Source of the DNA: Streptomyces canus | GTDB taxonomy: Bacteria; Actinomycetota; Actinomycetes; Streptomycetales; Streptomycetaceae | Length of the DNA: 64,000 bases | Assembly (NCBI RefSeq): GCF_030815415.1 | Contig: NZ_JAUSWW010000001.1 | Location: 8,246,001-8,310,000 of the forward strand | Direction: 5' to 3' | Shown: positions 17,174 through 25,295 of the stretch, piece after piece | Position numbering within the stretch: position 1 is the first letter of the stretch | Layout: each line of letters begins with the position of its first letter | Made by a program: the position numbers and the translations under genes | The notes under the pieces: generated by a model | The model's database searches: none | What the model was told of the DNA's origin: nothing | The model's input: the letters and a program-made list of their open reading frames with translations, nothing else

Positions 17174-17524
17174 GTGTCCGCAGGCGTGCAGCTGGCATCC
17201 GGCAAGAGCGAGATATTCGAAGCCGTACTGAAGTTCATGCCCGACTGGGTGCAGATCACGGTGATCGCCCTGGTCGTGCTCGCGGTGTTCGTGTCCTGGG
17301 GCGTCAAGCTCAAGCGCAAGATCGACTACCGGCGGGCCGTGCGCAACGGGCAGCCGGTCCACGCGGCGGCGCAGTACGGGCAGCGCAGCGGCGCCGACCA
17401 TCTCGGTGCGTACGCGCCCCAGCAGGCGCCGATGCTGCCGCAGCCGGCGCCCGCCCAGCAGAGCGGTGCCGACTTCCTGGGGGCCTACGCGCCGCAGAAC
17501 CGGCAGGGGAACGGTTCCGTCTGA
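17174..17524 (+). CDS. Small single-pass membrane protein with a duplicated SGAD-LGAYAPQ motif
   Basis: 116 residues from GTG 17174, preceded by a strong GGGAGGGGAG. One membrane helix at about 24-44 (WVQITVIALVVLAVFVSW), a basic stop-transfer segment (KLKRKIDYRR), then a cytoplasmic tail with two near-identical motifs, SGADHLGAYAPQ and SGADFLGAYAPQ, separated by a P/Q-rich spacer. No known family is recognised. It lies between aroE and aroC on the same strand. The duplicated motif may bind a partner protein; this is inference. Confidence 0.82.
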   Translation: MSAGVQLASGKSEIFEAVLKFMPDWVQITVIALVVLAVFVSWGVKLKRKIDYRRAVRNGQPVHAAAQYGQRSGADHLGAYAPQQAPMLPQPAPAQQSGADFLGAYAPQNRQGNGSV

Positions 17525-17695
17525 GCCGTTGCGGTGCGCATCCGTCCGCCTGATGGACCAGCGGCGGGAGGAGCGTGCCGGACATGGGAGGATCGAAGGT
17601 GGCGGGCCGGGGCCGCGCACCCGGTCGCGCCATTGCCGTACGCGAGGACGCGTGTACGCAGGGCAGTACGAGGGCGCGAGCACTGAGGAGCACCG

Positions 17696-18880
17696 TTGAG
17701 CAGGTTGCGCTGGCTGACCGCGGGGGAGTCCCACGGCCCCGCACTCGTCGCGACGCTGGAGGGTCTTCCCGCCGGCGTGCCGATCACCACGGAGATGGTG
17801 GCGGACCACCTTGCCCGGCGCCGCCTCGGTTATGGACGCGGCGCGCGGATGAAGTTCGAGCAGGACCAGGTCACCTTCCTCGGCGGCGTCCGGCACGGCC
17901 TCACCCTCGGCTCCCCGGTCGCGATCATGGTGGGCAACACCGAGTGGCCCAAGTGGGAGCAGGTCATGGCTCCCGACCCCATCGACCCGGAGATCCTGGC
18001 CGGACTCGCGCGCAACGCGCCGCTGACCCGCCCGCGCCCCGGCCACGCCGACCTCGCCGGCATGCAGAAGTACGGCTTCGACGAGGCCCGCCCGATCCTG
18101 GAGCGCGCCTCCGCCCGCGAGACCGCGGCGCGTGTGGCGCTGGGCGCGGTGGCCCGGTCGTACCTCAAGGAGACGGCCGGCATCGAGATCGTCAGCCACG
18201 TCGTCGAGCTGTGCTCCGTGAAGGCCCCGCAGGGTGTGTACCCGACCCCGGCCGATGTCGAGAAGCTGGACGCCGACCCGCTGCGCTGCCTGGACGCGGA
18301 CACGTCGAAGGCGATGGTGGCCGAGGTCGACCAGGCCCACAAGGACGGTGATACCCTCGGCGGCGTGGTCGAGATCCTGGCCTACGGCGTCCCGGTGGGC
18401 CTCGGCTCGCATGTGCACTGGGACCGCAAGCTGGACGCCCGCCTGGCCGGTGCGCTCATGGGTATCCAGGCCATCAAGGGCGTCGAGCTCGGTGATGGTT
18501 TCGAGCTGGCGCGGGTGCCCGGCTCCAAGGCGCACGACGAGATCGTCAACACGCCCGAGGGCATCCGCCGCGTCTCCGGCCGCTCCGGCGGCACCGAGGG
18601 CGGTCTGAGCACGGGCGAGCTGCTGCGCGTACGTGCCGCGATGAAGCCGATCGCGACCGTCCCGCGCGCCCTGCAGACCGTGGACGTCACCACCGGCGAG
18701 GCCGCCCAGGCCCACCACCAGCGCTCCGACGTCTCCGCGGTGCCCGCCGCGGGCATCGTCGCCGAGGCCATGGTCGCCCTGGTCCTCGCGGACGCGGTGG
18801 CGGAGAAGTTCGGCGGCGACTCGGTGCCCGAGACCCGCCGGAACGTCCGGTCGTACCTCGAGAACCTGGCCATCCGATGA
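17696..18880 (+). CDS. aroC: Chorismate synthase
   Basis: Converts 5-enolpyruvylshikimate 3-phosphate to chorismate using reduced FMN. 394 residues starting with a rare TTG at 17696, supported by GAGGAG 5 bases upstream and the conserved N-terminus RLRWLTAGESHGPALVA. Signature motifs are GRGARMKFEQDQV, RPRPGHADLAG, ARETAARVALGA and SGRSGGTEGGLSTGE. It overlaps aroK by 4 bases. Confidence 0.97.
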   Translation: MSRLRWLTAGESHGPALVATLEGLPAGVPITTEMVADHLARRRLGYGRGARMKFEQDQVTFLGGVRHGLTLGSPVAIMVGNTEWPKWEQVMAPDPIDPEILAGLARNAPLTRPRPGHADLAGMQKYGFDEARPILERASARETAARVALGAVARSYLKETAGIEIVSHVVELCSVKAPQGVYPTPADVEKLDADPLRCLDADTSKAMVAEVDQAHKDGDTLGGVVEILAYGVPVGLGSHVHWDRKLDARLAGALMGIQAIKGVELGDGFELARVPGSKAHDEIVNTPEGIRRVSGRSGGTEGGLSTGELLRVRAAMKPIATVPRALQTVDVTTGEAAQAHHQRSDVSAVPAAGIVAEAMVALVLADAVAEKFGGDSVPETRRNVRSYLENLAIR

Positions 18881-19392
18881 CCCGTCCGCAGGTGGTGCTC
18901 GTCGGCCCGATGGGCGTGGGCAAGTCCACCGTCGGGCAGCTGCTGGCCGCGCGGCTGGGCGTCGGCTACCGGGACACGGACGACGACATCGTCGCCGAGC
19001 AGGGCCGGACCATCGCCGAGATCTTCGTCGACGAGGGTGAGCCGGTCTTCCGGGCGATCGAGAAGGCCGCCGTGCGCCGGGCGCTCACCGAGCACGACGG
19101 TGTCCTCGCCCTCGGCGGCGGCTCGATCCTCGACGAGGACACCCGCGCGCTCCTCGCCGGACAGCGGGTCGTCTACCTCTCGATGGACGTCGAGGAGGCG
19201 GTCCAGCGCACCGGACTCAACGCCGCCCGTCCGCTGCTCGCGGTCAACCCGCGCAAGCAGTGGCGCGAGCTGATGGAGGCCCGGCGGCACCTGTACGAGG
19301 GGATCGCCACGGCGGTCGTCGCCACGGACGGCCGTACGCCCGAAGAAGTCACCCAAGCCGCCCTGGACGCACTGGAGTTGAAGGAAGCATGA
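18877..19392 (+). CDS. aroK: Shikimate kinase
   Basis: Phosphorylates shikimate at the 3-hydroxyl. 171 residues with P-loop GPMGVGKSTVG (residues 10-20), the shikimate-binding DTDDDI, and ALGGGSI. The lid region carries R in NAARPLL. Start (ATG 18877) and stop overlap aroC and aroB respectively, so the three genes are translationally coupled. Confidence 0.96.
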   Translation: MTRPQVVLVGPMGVGKSTVGQLLAARLGVGYRDTDDDIVAEQGRTIAEIFVDEGEPVFRAIEKAAVRRALTEHDGVLALGGGSILDEDTRALLAGQRVVYLSMDVEEAVQRTGLNAARPLLAVNPRKQWRELMEARRHLYEGIATAVVATDGRTPEEVTQAALDALELKEA

Positions 19393-20480
19393 GCGAGGCA
19401 GCGACGCGGATCCAGGTCGGCGGCACCGCGGGCAGCGAGCCGTACGAGGTCCTGGTGGGCCGTCAACTCCTGGGCGAGCTCGGCGCGTTGATCGGTCCCA
19501 AGGCCAAGCGGGTCGCGGTCGTCCACCCCGAGGCGCTCGCCGAGACCGGTGAGGCGCTGCGGGCCGACCTCGCCGAGCAGGGCTTCGAGACGGTCGCCAT
19601 CCAGGTGCCCAACGCCGAGGAGGCCAAGACCGCCGAGGTCGCCGCCTACTGCTGGAAGGCGCTGGGCCAGTCCGGCTTCACCCGCACCGACGTCGTCGTG
19701 GGCGTCGGCGGCGGCGCGACCACCGACCTGGCCGGTTTCGTGGCCGCGACCTGGCTGCGCGGCGTGCGCTGGATCGCGATCCCCACCACCGTCCTGGCGA
19801 TGGTGGACGCGGCCGTCGGCGGCAAGACCGGCATCAACACCGCCGAGGGCAAGAACCTCGTCGGGGCCTTCCACCCGCCGGCCGGTGTGCTGTGCGACCT
19901 GGCCGCGCTGGAGTCCCTGCCGGTCAACGACTACGTCTCCGGACTCGCGGAGATCATCAAGGCGGGCTTCATCGCCGATCCGGTGATCCTGGACCTCATC
20001 GAGTCCGACCCCGAGGCCGCGCGCACCCCGGCGGGCCCGCACACGTCCGAGCTGATCGAGCGGGCCATCCGGGTCAAGGCCGAGGTCGTCTCCGCGGACC
20101 TGAAGGAGTCGGGGCTGCGGGAGATCCTCAACTACGGCCACACGCTGGCCCACGCCATCGAGAAGAACGAGCGGTACAAGTGGCGGCACGGCGCCGCCGT
20201 CGCCGTGGGCATGCACTTCGCGGCCGAACTCGGCCGTGTCGCGGGCCGGTTGGACGACGCCACGGCGGACCGTCACCGCACGGTCCTGGAGTCGGTCGGC
20301 CTGCCGCTGCACTACCGCTACGACCAGTGGCCCAAGCTGCTGGAGAACATGAAGGTCGACAAGAAGTCCCGCGGCGACCTGCTGCGCTTCATCGTCCTGG
20401 ACGGACTGGGCAAGCCCACCGTCCTGGAGGGCCCCGACCCGGCCGTGCTGCTCGCCGCGTACGGCGAGGTGGGCGAGTAG
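19389..20480 (+). CDS. aroB: 3-dehydroquinate synthase
   Basis: NAD- and metal-dependent cyclisation of DAHP to 3-dehydroquinate, the second shikimate-pathway step. 363 residues. NAD-binding VGVGGGATTDLAGFVAATWLRG, the metal and substrate motifs GKTGIN, GLAEIIKAG, NYGHTLAHAIE and HGAAVAVGM are all present. ATG 19389 overlaps the aroK stop. A hairpin follows about 50 bases after the stop. Confidence 0.97.
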   Translation: MSEAATRIQVGGTAGSEPYEVLVGRQLLGELGALIGPKAKRVAVVHPEALAETGEALRADLAEQGFETVAIQVPNAEEAKTAEVAAYCWKALGQSGFTRTDVVVGVGGGATTDLAGFVAATWLRGVRWIAIPTTVLAMVDAAVGGKTGINTAEGKNLVGAFHPPAGVLCDLAALESLPVNDYVSGLAEIIKAGFIADPVILDLIESDPEAARTPAGPHTSELIERAIRVKAEVVSADLKESGLREILNYGHTLAHAIEKNERYKWRHGAAVAVGMHFAAELGRVAGRLDDATADRHRTVLESVGLPLHYRYDQWPKLLENMKVDKKSRGDLLRFIVLDGLGKPTVLEGPDPAVLLAAYGEVGE

Positions 20481-20532
20481 TCCGTACAGGCGCCATCCGT
20501 CCGATTTGCCTTACGGGCACGGGCACTTAGGG

Positions 20533-20570
20533 CCGTCCCCGGCCGTTCACCAAACGGCGGCCGGGGACGG
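20533..20570 (+). terminator. Terminator after aroB
   Basis: CCGTCCCCGGCCG (20533-20545) pairs perfectly with CGGCCGGGGACGG (20558-20570), 13 bp with a 12-base loop. No T-tract follows, which is common in Streptomyces. Directly after it lies TACCGTTCGGTA (20571-20582), a short inverted repeat. Confidence 0.75.
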
Positions 20571-20644
20571 TACCGTTCGGTAAGGAGCGGGGTTCGTGCC
20601 CTGCTGCCAGCGCCAATTGCCTGTACGAGACGGAGTGGCACCGG

Positions 20645-21487
20645 ATGCAGCACGCAGTGGGTTCTCCGCTGCCGCCGCCCCACCAGCCGGGGCACGGACC
20701 GGCCGTCGGCTGGTCGCCGGCCGCACACCACCCGGGTGCCCCCCACCCGGGTGCACACCAGGCATCCGCCTCGGTGCCCCCGCCGCCCCCGGCACCGGGC
20801 TTCGCCCCACAGCCTCCCCATCCGCCGGTTCCTCCGGCCCCGGACACCACCGGCCATGTGCCGCTGCCCCCCGGCGGCCCCGTCGCCGTCCCCGCGACCC
20901 CGTCCGCCGCGGTCGCGCCCGACCCGGCCGGCACGACCCTCGCGGTGCTGCTGATCGGCCCGGCGGGCGCCGGCAAGACGAGCGTCGCCAAGTACTGGGC
21001 GGACCACCGCAGGGTCCCCACCGCCCACATCAGCCTCGACGACGTCCGCGAATGGGTCCGCTCGGGCTTCGCCGACCCCCAGTCCGGCTGGAACGACCAC
21101 TCCGAGGCCCAGTACCGCCTCGCCCGCCGCACCTGTGGCTTCGCCGCCCGCAACTTCCTCGCCAACGGCATCTCCTGCATCCTCGACGACGCCGTCTTCC
21201 CGGACCGGCCGGTCGTGGGCCTCGGCGGCTGGAAGCGGCACGTGGGTCCGGGGCTGCTGCCGGTGGTCCTGCTGCCGGGCCTGGAGATCGTCCTGGAACG
21301 CAACGCGGAACGCTCCGGCAACCGCCGCCTCACGGACGAGGAGGTCGCCCGCATCCACGGCCGCATGGCGGGCTGGTACGGCTCCGGCTTGCCGATCATC
21401 GACAATTCCCAGTTGGACGTCCCCCAGACGGCGCGGGTACTGGACGACGTATTGGCCCGGTCCATTGCAAGCCCGCCTAGCTGGTGA
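20645..21487 (+). CDS. P-loop ATP/GTP-binding protein with proline-rich N-terminus
   Basis: 280 residues. Residues 1-95 are low-complexity P/H/A/G. A nucleotide-binding domain follows with Walker A GPAGAGKTSVAK (about 104-115), then ISLDDVREWVRSG, CILDDAVFPDRP and a C-terminal RNAERSGNRRLTDEEVARIHGRM. The domain resembles AAA_33/zeta-toxin-like small-molecule or polynucleotide kinases. The substrate is unknown. ATG 20645 is preceded by GGAGTGG. It follows aroB after a terminator and is followed by an intergenic repeat copy. Confidence 0.82.
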   Translation: MQHAVGSPLPPPHQPGHGPAVGWSPAAHHPGAPHPGAHQASASVPPPPPAPGFAPQPPHPPVPPAPDTTGHVPLPPGGPVAVPATPSAAVAPDPAGTTLAVLLIGPAGAGKTSVAKYWADHRRVPTAHISLDDVREWVRSGFADPQSGWNDHSEAQYRLARRTCGFAARNFLANGISCILDDAVFPDRPVVGLGGWKRHVGPGLLPVVLLPGLEIVLERNAERSGNRRLTDEEVARIHGRMAGWYGSGLPIIDNSQLDVPQTARVLDDVLARSIASPPSW

Positions 21488-21490
21488 CAC

Positions 21491-21528
21491 CTAAGGAGCG
21501 CGGGGAACTGCGCGACCAGCCCCCACCC
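21491..21528 (-). repeat. Dispersed intergenic repeat, copy 1 (inverted)
   Basis: On the minus strand this reads GGTCGCGCAGTTCCCCGCGC flanked by G-rich and CCT-rich ends. It matches 26 of 28 core positions of the copy at 44875-44928. It lies directly after the stop at 21487. Confidence 0.8.
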
Positions 21529-21624
21529 GCCGTCAGTCGGCATGCAACCTTCTAGAGGCACCCCGTCCCCCGAACGGCACCCTCCCAACCAGCACAACTC
21601 GGACACCGCTCCTACGCTCGTGTC

Positions 21625-22731
21625 ATGTCAGAGGTCTACGCAGCCCGCCGCACAAGGCTGAGGGAACGCTGCAACGCGGTCGGCAGCACGTCGGCCCTCA
21701 TCTCCCGCCCCGCCAACGTGCGCTACCTCGCGGGCGCAGCCCCGCTCGGCGCCGTCCTGCTCCTCGGCAAGACCGAGGACCTGCTGGTGTGCTCCGGCCC
21801 ACCGGACGACCGTCCCTCGGAGGGCCGCCCGGACGAGGCGCTGAGAGTGCACATCCTCCCCGGCGCCGGAGGCGACCCCGCCGTCGCCGCCGGTGACCTC
21901 GCCGCCGCACAGGGCGGCGATTCCGTCGCGGTGGAGGAGCACCATCTCACCGTCGCCCGGCACAGAGCCCTCCGCTCGGTCGTCCCGCGGCTGCGGCTCA
22001 CCGACCTCGGCGGAGCCGTCGAGCAGCTCCGGATCATCAAGGACGAGGAGGAGATCTCCTGCCTCCGGATCGGCGCGGAGATCGCCGACCAGGCCCTGGG
22101 GGAGCTCCTGGAGTCCATCCTCGTCGGCCGCACCGAACGGCACCTTGCTCTGGAGCTGGAGCGGCGCCTCGTGGATCACGGCGCCGACGGCCCCGCCTTC
22201 CCCACCTCCGTCGCCACCGGCCCGTATTCCGGCCGGCGGGCCCACCGCCCCACCGACCGCCGAGTCGAGGAGGGCGACTTTCTCTCCGTGTGCCTCGGGG
22301 CGACGTACCGCGGCTACCGCTGTGAGATCGGCCGTACGTTCGTGATCGGTACGTCGCCGGCGGACTGGCAGATCGAGCTGTACGACCTCGTCTTCGCTGC
22401 CCAGCGGGCCGGACGGGAGGCTCTCGCACCGGGCGCGGCCTACCGTGACGTGGACCGTGCGGCCCGGCAGGTACTGGACTCCGCGGGGTACGCGGAGGCC
22501 CTTCCGGTGCTGACCGGACACGGCGTGGGACTCGAAATCGAGGAGGACCCGCAGCTGGCCCCCGCAGCCATGGGTAAACTGGACGCTTGCGTGCCGGTCA
22601 CCGTCGAACCGGGGGTCCACCTCCCGGGCCGGGGCGGTGTCCGGATCGATGACACGCTCGTCGTACGCCCCGAGGCGGACGGCGGACCCGAGCTACTCAC
22701 CATCACGACCAAGGAGCTGCTCGCCCTCTAG
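21625..22731 (+). CDS. M24-family aminopeptidase P-like protein with altered metal ligands
   Basis: 368 residues: a creatinase-like N-terminal domain (about 1-135) and a pita-bread M24 domain (about 140-360). Family landmarks are visible: LRIIKDEEEI, GPYSGRRAHRPTDR, TGHGVGLE, TVEPGVHLPGRGGVRI. Against the M24 consensus, the first metal Asp is Cys (VCLG for DFG), the second is Glu (CEIGRT for SDxTRT), and the last Glu is Asp (RIDD for RIED). The substrate His after the metal His is also replaced (EIEEDP for VHExP). The metal His and first Glu remain. Activity on Xaa-Pro peptides is therefore doubtful. It precedes efp by 51 bases. Confidence 0.88.
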   Translation: MSEVYAARRTRLRERCNAVGSTSALISRPANVRYLAGAAPLGAVLLLGKTEDLLVCSGPPDDRPSEGRPDEALRVHILPGAGGDPAVAAGDLAAAQGGDSVAVEEHHLTVARHRALRSVVPRLRLTDLGGAVEQLRIIKDEEEISCLRIGAEIADQALGELLESILVGRTERHLALELERRLVDHGADGPAFPTSVATGPYSGRRAHRPTDRRVEEGDFLSVCLGATYRGYRCEIGRTFVIGTSPADWQIELYDLVFAAQRAGREALAPGAAYRDVDRAARQVLDSAGYAEALPVLTGHGVGLEIEEDPQLAPAAMGKLDACVPVTVEPGVHLPGRGGVRIDDTLVVRPEADGGPELLTITTKELLAL

Positions 22732-22782
22732 TCAGGTGCGTGCGCCGGGGTCGTCCACGTCAGTCCAGGAGATTCCGCAACC

Positions 22783-23349
22783 GTGGCTTCCACGAACGAC
22801 CTCAAGAACGGCCTTGTGCTCAAGCTCGAAGGCGGCCAGCTCTGGTCCGTCGTCGAGTTCCAGCACGTCAAGCCCGGCAAGGGCCCGGCCTTCGTGCGCA
22901 CCAAGCTCAAGAACGTGCTGTCCGGCAAGGTCGTCGACAAGACGTTCAACGCCGGCGTCAAGGTCGAGACGGCCACTGTCGACAAGCGCGACATGCAGTT
23001 CTCGTACATGGACGGCGAGTACTTCGTCTTCATGGACATGGAGACCTACGACCAGCTGATGATCGACCGCAAGACGGTCGCCGACGCCGCGAACTTCCTC
23101 ATCGAGGGCTTCACGGCCACCGTCGCGCAGCACGAGGGCGAGGTGCTCTTCGTCGAGCTGCCGGCCGCCGTCGAGCTCGTGGTCCAGGAGACCGAGCCGG
23201 GCCTGCAGGGCGACCGCTCCACCGGTGGCACCAAGCCCGCCACCCTGGAGACCGGTCACCAGATCAACGTGCCGCTCTTCATCACCACCGGTGAGAAGAT
23301 CAAGGTCGACACCCGCACGAGCGACTACCTCGGCCGGGTGAACAGCTAA
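22783..23349 (+). CDS. efp: Translation elongation factor P
   Basis: Relieves ribosome stalling at polyproline stretches. 188 residues in three OB-like domains, from GTG 22783. The tip of domain I carries K in VKPGKGPAFVRTKLKN, the proline-flanked loop typical of actinobacterial EF-P where the Lys is reported not to need modification. No epmA/epmB or rhamnosyltransferase (earP) gene is nearby, which agrees. nusB follows after 2 bases. Confidence 0.97.
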   Translation: MASTNDLKNGLVLKLEGGQLWSVVEFQHVKPGKGPAFVRTKLKNVLSGKVVDKTFNAGVKVETATVDKRDMQFSYMDGEYFVFMDMETYDQLMIDRKTVADAANFLIEGFTATVAQHEGEVLFVELPAAVELVVQETEPGLQGDRSTGGTKPATLETGHQINVPLFITTGEKIKVDTRTSDYLGRVNS

Positions 23350-23351
23350 CC

Positions 23352-23786
23352 GTGGCTGCCCGCAACACGGCCCGCAAGCGCGCCTTCCAGATCCTCTTCG
23401 AGGGCGACCAGCGCGGCGTCGATGTCCTGACGGTCCTGGCGGACTGGATCCGGCTGTCCCGGGACGACACCCGGCAGCCGCCGGTCAGCGAGTACACGAT
23501 GCAGTTGGTCGAGGGCTACGCGGAGCACGCGAAGCGCATCGACGAGCTGATCGCGCAGTACTCGGTCGGCTGGACGCTCGACCGGATGCCGGTCGTGGAC
23601 CGCAACATCCTGCGTCTCGGCGCGCACGAGCTGATCTGGGTCGACGCGACCCCCGACGCCGTCGTGCTGGACGAGATGGTGCAGCTGGCGAAGGAGTTCT
23701 CCACGGACGAGTCGCCGGCGTTCGTGAACGGCCTGCTGGGCCGTTTCAAGGACCTGAAGCCGTCTCTGCGTCGCGACGAGGCGTAG
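23352..23786 (+). CDS. nusB: Transcription antitermination protein NusB
   Basis: Binds boxA RNA with S10 (NusE) to antiterminate rRNA transcription. 144 residues, helical, starting VAARNTARKRAFQILFEGD at GTG 23352. Conserved motifs are LAQ-like helix DRNILRLGAHELIWVD, VVLDEMVQLAKEFSTDESPAFVNGLLGR. It is 2 bases downstream of efp and is followed by a very strong hairpin. Confidence 0.96.
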   Translation: MAARNTARKRAFQILFEGDQRGVDVLTVLADWIRLSRDDTRQPPVSEYTMQLVEGYAEHAKRIDELIAQYSVGWTLDRMPVVDRNILRLGAHELIWVDATPDAVVLDEMVQLAKEFSTDESPAFVNGLLGRFKDLKPSLRRDEA

Positions 23787-23814
23787 GAGGCCGCCAGGTC
23801 GCCAGAGGTACGAC

Positions 23815-23858
23815 ATGCCAGAGGGCCCGCAGCGTGACTGCTGCGGGCCCTCTGGCAT
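23815..23858 (+). terminator. 19-bp hairpin terminator after nusB
   Basis: ATGCCAGAGGGCCCGCAGC (23815-23833) and its exact complement (23840-23858) with a 6-base loop. It is the first of two perfect hairpins in the convergent nusB/bldD gap. Confidence 0.88.
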
Positions 23859-23893
23859 CCCGGTGCCCCTGGGGCCCCCGAGGGCCGCAGAAA

Positions 23894-23939
23894 GCCGCCG
23901 GGGTGGCCGGAACCGTGAAGTTCCGGCCACCCCGGCGGC
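23894..23939 (-). terminator. 20-bp hairpin terminator after bldD
   Basis: GCCGCCGGGGTGGCCGGAAC (23894-23913) and its exact complement (23920-23939) with a 6-base loop. It lies 26 bases beyond the bldD stop and is the second of the two tandem hairpins. Confidence 0.88.
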
Positions 23940-23965
23940 ACGTTTCTGCTGAGGCGGGAAGCGGC

Positions 23966-24466
23966 TCAGCCCTCGTCGTGGGAGACCGCGCGACGCGCGT
24001 CGGCGTCCAGGACGCCCCAGCTGATCAGCTGCTCGGTGAGGACCGAGGGCGACTGGTCGTAGATGACGGCGAGTGTGCGCAGGTCGTCCTGGCGGATCGA
24101 GAGCACCTTGCCGTTGTAGTCACCGCGCTGCGACTGGATCGTCGCGGCGTAGCGCTGCAGGGGGCCCGCCTTCTCGGCCGGCACATGGGCCAGCCGCTCC
24201 AGGTCGAGGACCAGCTTCGGCGGCGGCTCGGCGGCTCCGCCCGGCGTGGTGCCCGGCAGCAGCTCCTGGACGGGTACGCCGTAGAAATCCGCCAACTCGG
24301 CGAGACGCTGTACGGTCACGGCGCGGTCGCCACGCTCGTACGAACCGACCACGACCGCCTTCCAGCGTCCCTGGGACTTCTCCTCGACACCGTGGAGGGA
24401 AAGGCCCTGCTGGGTGCGGATGGCCCGGAGCTTGGCCCCGAGCTGTTTGGCGTATTCGCTGGACAT
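23966..24466 (-). CDS. bldD: Developmental master regulator BldD
   Basis: Dimeric DNA-binding repressor that keeps Streptomyces in vegetative growth when bound to c-di-GMP. 166 residues from ATG 24466, preceded by GGGGAG. The N-terminal helix-turn-helix is residues 1-75 (LRAIRTQQGLSLHGVEEKS, VVVGSYERGDRAV). The C-terminal domain has the c-di-GMP signature RGD (114-116), eight residues, RQDD (125-128), fully intact and at the numbering I recall for S. coelicolor. An open frame extends 8 codons upstream without a ribosome site. The promoter overlaps a dyad fitting BldD autorepression. Confidence 0.97.
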   Translation of the reverse strand: MSSEYAKQLGAKLRAIRTQQGLSLHGVEEKSQGRWKAVVVGSYERGDRAVTVQRLAELADFYGVPVQELLPGTTPGGAAEPPPKLVLDLERLAHVPAEKAGPLQRYAATIQSQRGDYNGKVLSIRQDDLRTLAVIYDQSPSVLTEQLISWGVLDADARRAVSHDEG

Positions 24467-24522
24467 ATAGCTCCCCGGACACTGGATCAACGCGACTGGG
24501 GTTGTTTCCTGCCGCGCGTCTG

Positions 24523-24565
24523 GTAACTCACTGTGAGGTTACGCAGCGTGACTCTTGTGCGTCAA
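24523..24565 (-). promoter_or_regulatory. bldD promoter with overlapping BldD-type operator
   Basis: On the minus strand, TTGACG (24565-24560) and TAACCT (24541-24536) with 18-bp spacing make a good promoter. GTAACTCACTGTGAGGTTAC (24523-24542) is a near-perfect dyad with TCAC/GTGA cores, overlapping the -10 box. BldD is known to repress its own gene and to prefer AGTGA/TCAC half-sites. Confidence 0.65.
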
Positions 24566-24673
24566 GCCGAATGGTCCACACCGACTCTTCCGTGCCCGCG
24601 GTGGCTGATTGGGCCAAGGGGGTGAACGGGGTGGTCGTCCGGGCCTGCTAACGTGGATGGCGCAATTCCGACG

Positions 24674-24711
24674 TCCTTTAAGGTCCGTCCCGTGAGGCGG
24701 AGAAGGAGGTC
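24674..24711 (+). promoter_or_regulatory. PyrR-binding RNA loop overlapping the pyrR ribosome site
   Basis: TCCTT (24674-24678) pairs with AAGGA (24703-24707). After an internal loop, TCCGTC (24684-24689) pairs with GGCGGA (24696-24701), closed by loop CCGTGA. The conserved TTTAA, GTCC and CCGTGAGG elements match the PyrR binding-loop consensus of Bacillus. The Shine-Dalgarno AGGAGG overlaps the 3' arm, so PyrR-UMP binding should block ribosome access, as reported for Mycobacterium. No attenuator terminator is seen. Confidence 0.8.
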
Positions 24712-24719
24712 CGTTTCAT

Positions 24720-25295
24720 ATGGACAAGCAGGACAACCAGCAGGACGCACCGTCCGATGCCCGGCCCGTTCTCGAAGGCCCCGACATCGCACGCGTGCTG
24801 ACCCGCATCGCCCACGAGATCGTCGAGCGCGCCAAGGGCGCCGACGACGTGGTGCTCCTCGGCATCCCGACCCGCGGCGTCTTCCTCGCCCAGCGGCTCG
24901 CCACCAAGCTCGAGGAGATCACCGAGCGCAAGATTCCGGTCGGTTCGCTCGACATCACCATGTACCGGGACGATCTGCGCATGCACCCGCCGCGTGCGCT
25001 GGCCCGCACCGACATCCCCGGTGACGGCATCGACGGCCGTCTCGTCGTCCTCGTCGACGACGTGCTCTTCTCCGGCCGCACCATCCGCGCCGCCCTCGAC
25101 GCCCTGAACGACATCGGGCGTCCGCGCGCGGTGCAGCTCGCGGTCCTCGTCGACCGCGGCCACCGCGAACTGCCCATCCGCGCCGACTACGTCGGCAAGA
25201 ACCTCCCCACGTCGTTGCGGGAGACGGTCAAGGTCCTGCTCGCCGAGGAGGACGGTCGCGACACCGTGCTGCTCGGCGCCAAGCAGACCCCGTAG
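24720..25295 (+). CDS. pyrR: Bifunctional pyr operon regulator / uracil phosphoribosyltransferase PyrR
   Basis: Senses UMP and represses pyr genes by binding leader RNA; may also have UPRTase activity. 191 residues with the PRPP-binding loop VVLVDDVLFSGRTIRAAL and conserved VLLGIPTRGVFLAQRL and RPRAVQLAVLVDRGHRELPI. ATG 24720 has AGGAGG 8-10 bases upstream, within the PyrR-loop structure. It heads the pyr cluster, divergent from bldD. Confidence 0.97.
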   Translation: MDKQDNQQDAPSDARPVLEGPDIARVLTRIAHEIVERAKGADDVVLLGIPTRGVFLAQRLATKLEEITERKIPVGSLDITMYRDDLRMHPPRALARTDIPGDGIDGRLVVLVDDVLFSGRTIRAALDALNDIGRPRAVQLAVLVDRGHRELPIRADYVGKNLPTSLRETVKVLLAEEDGRDTVLLGAKQTP

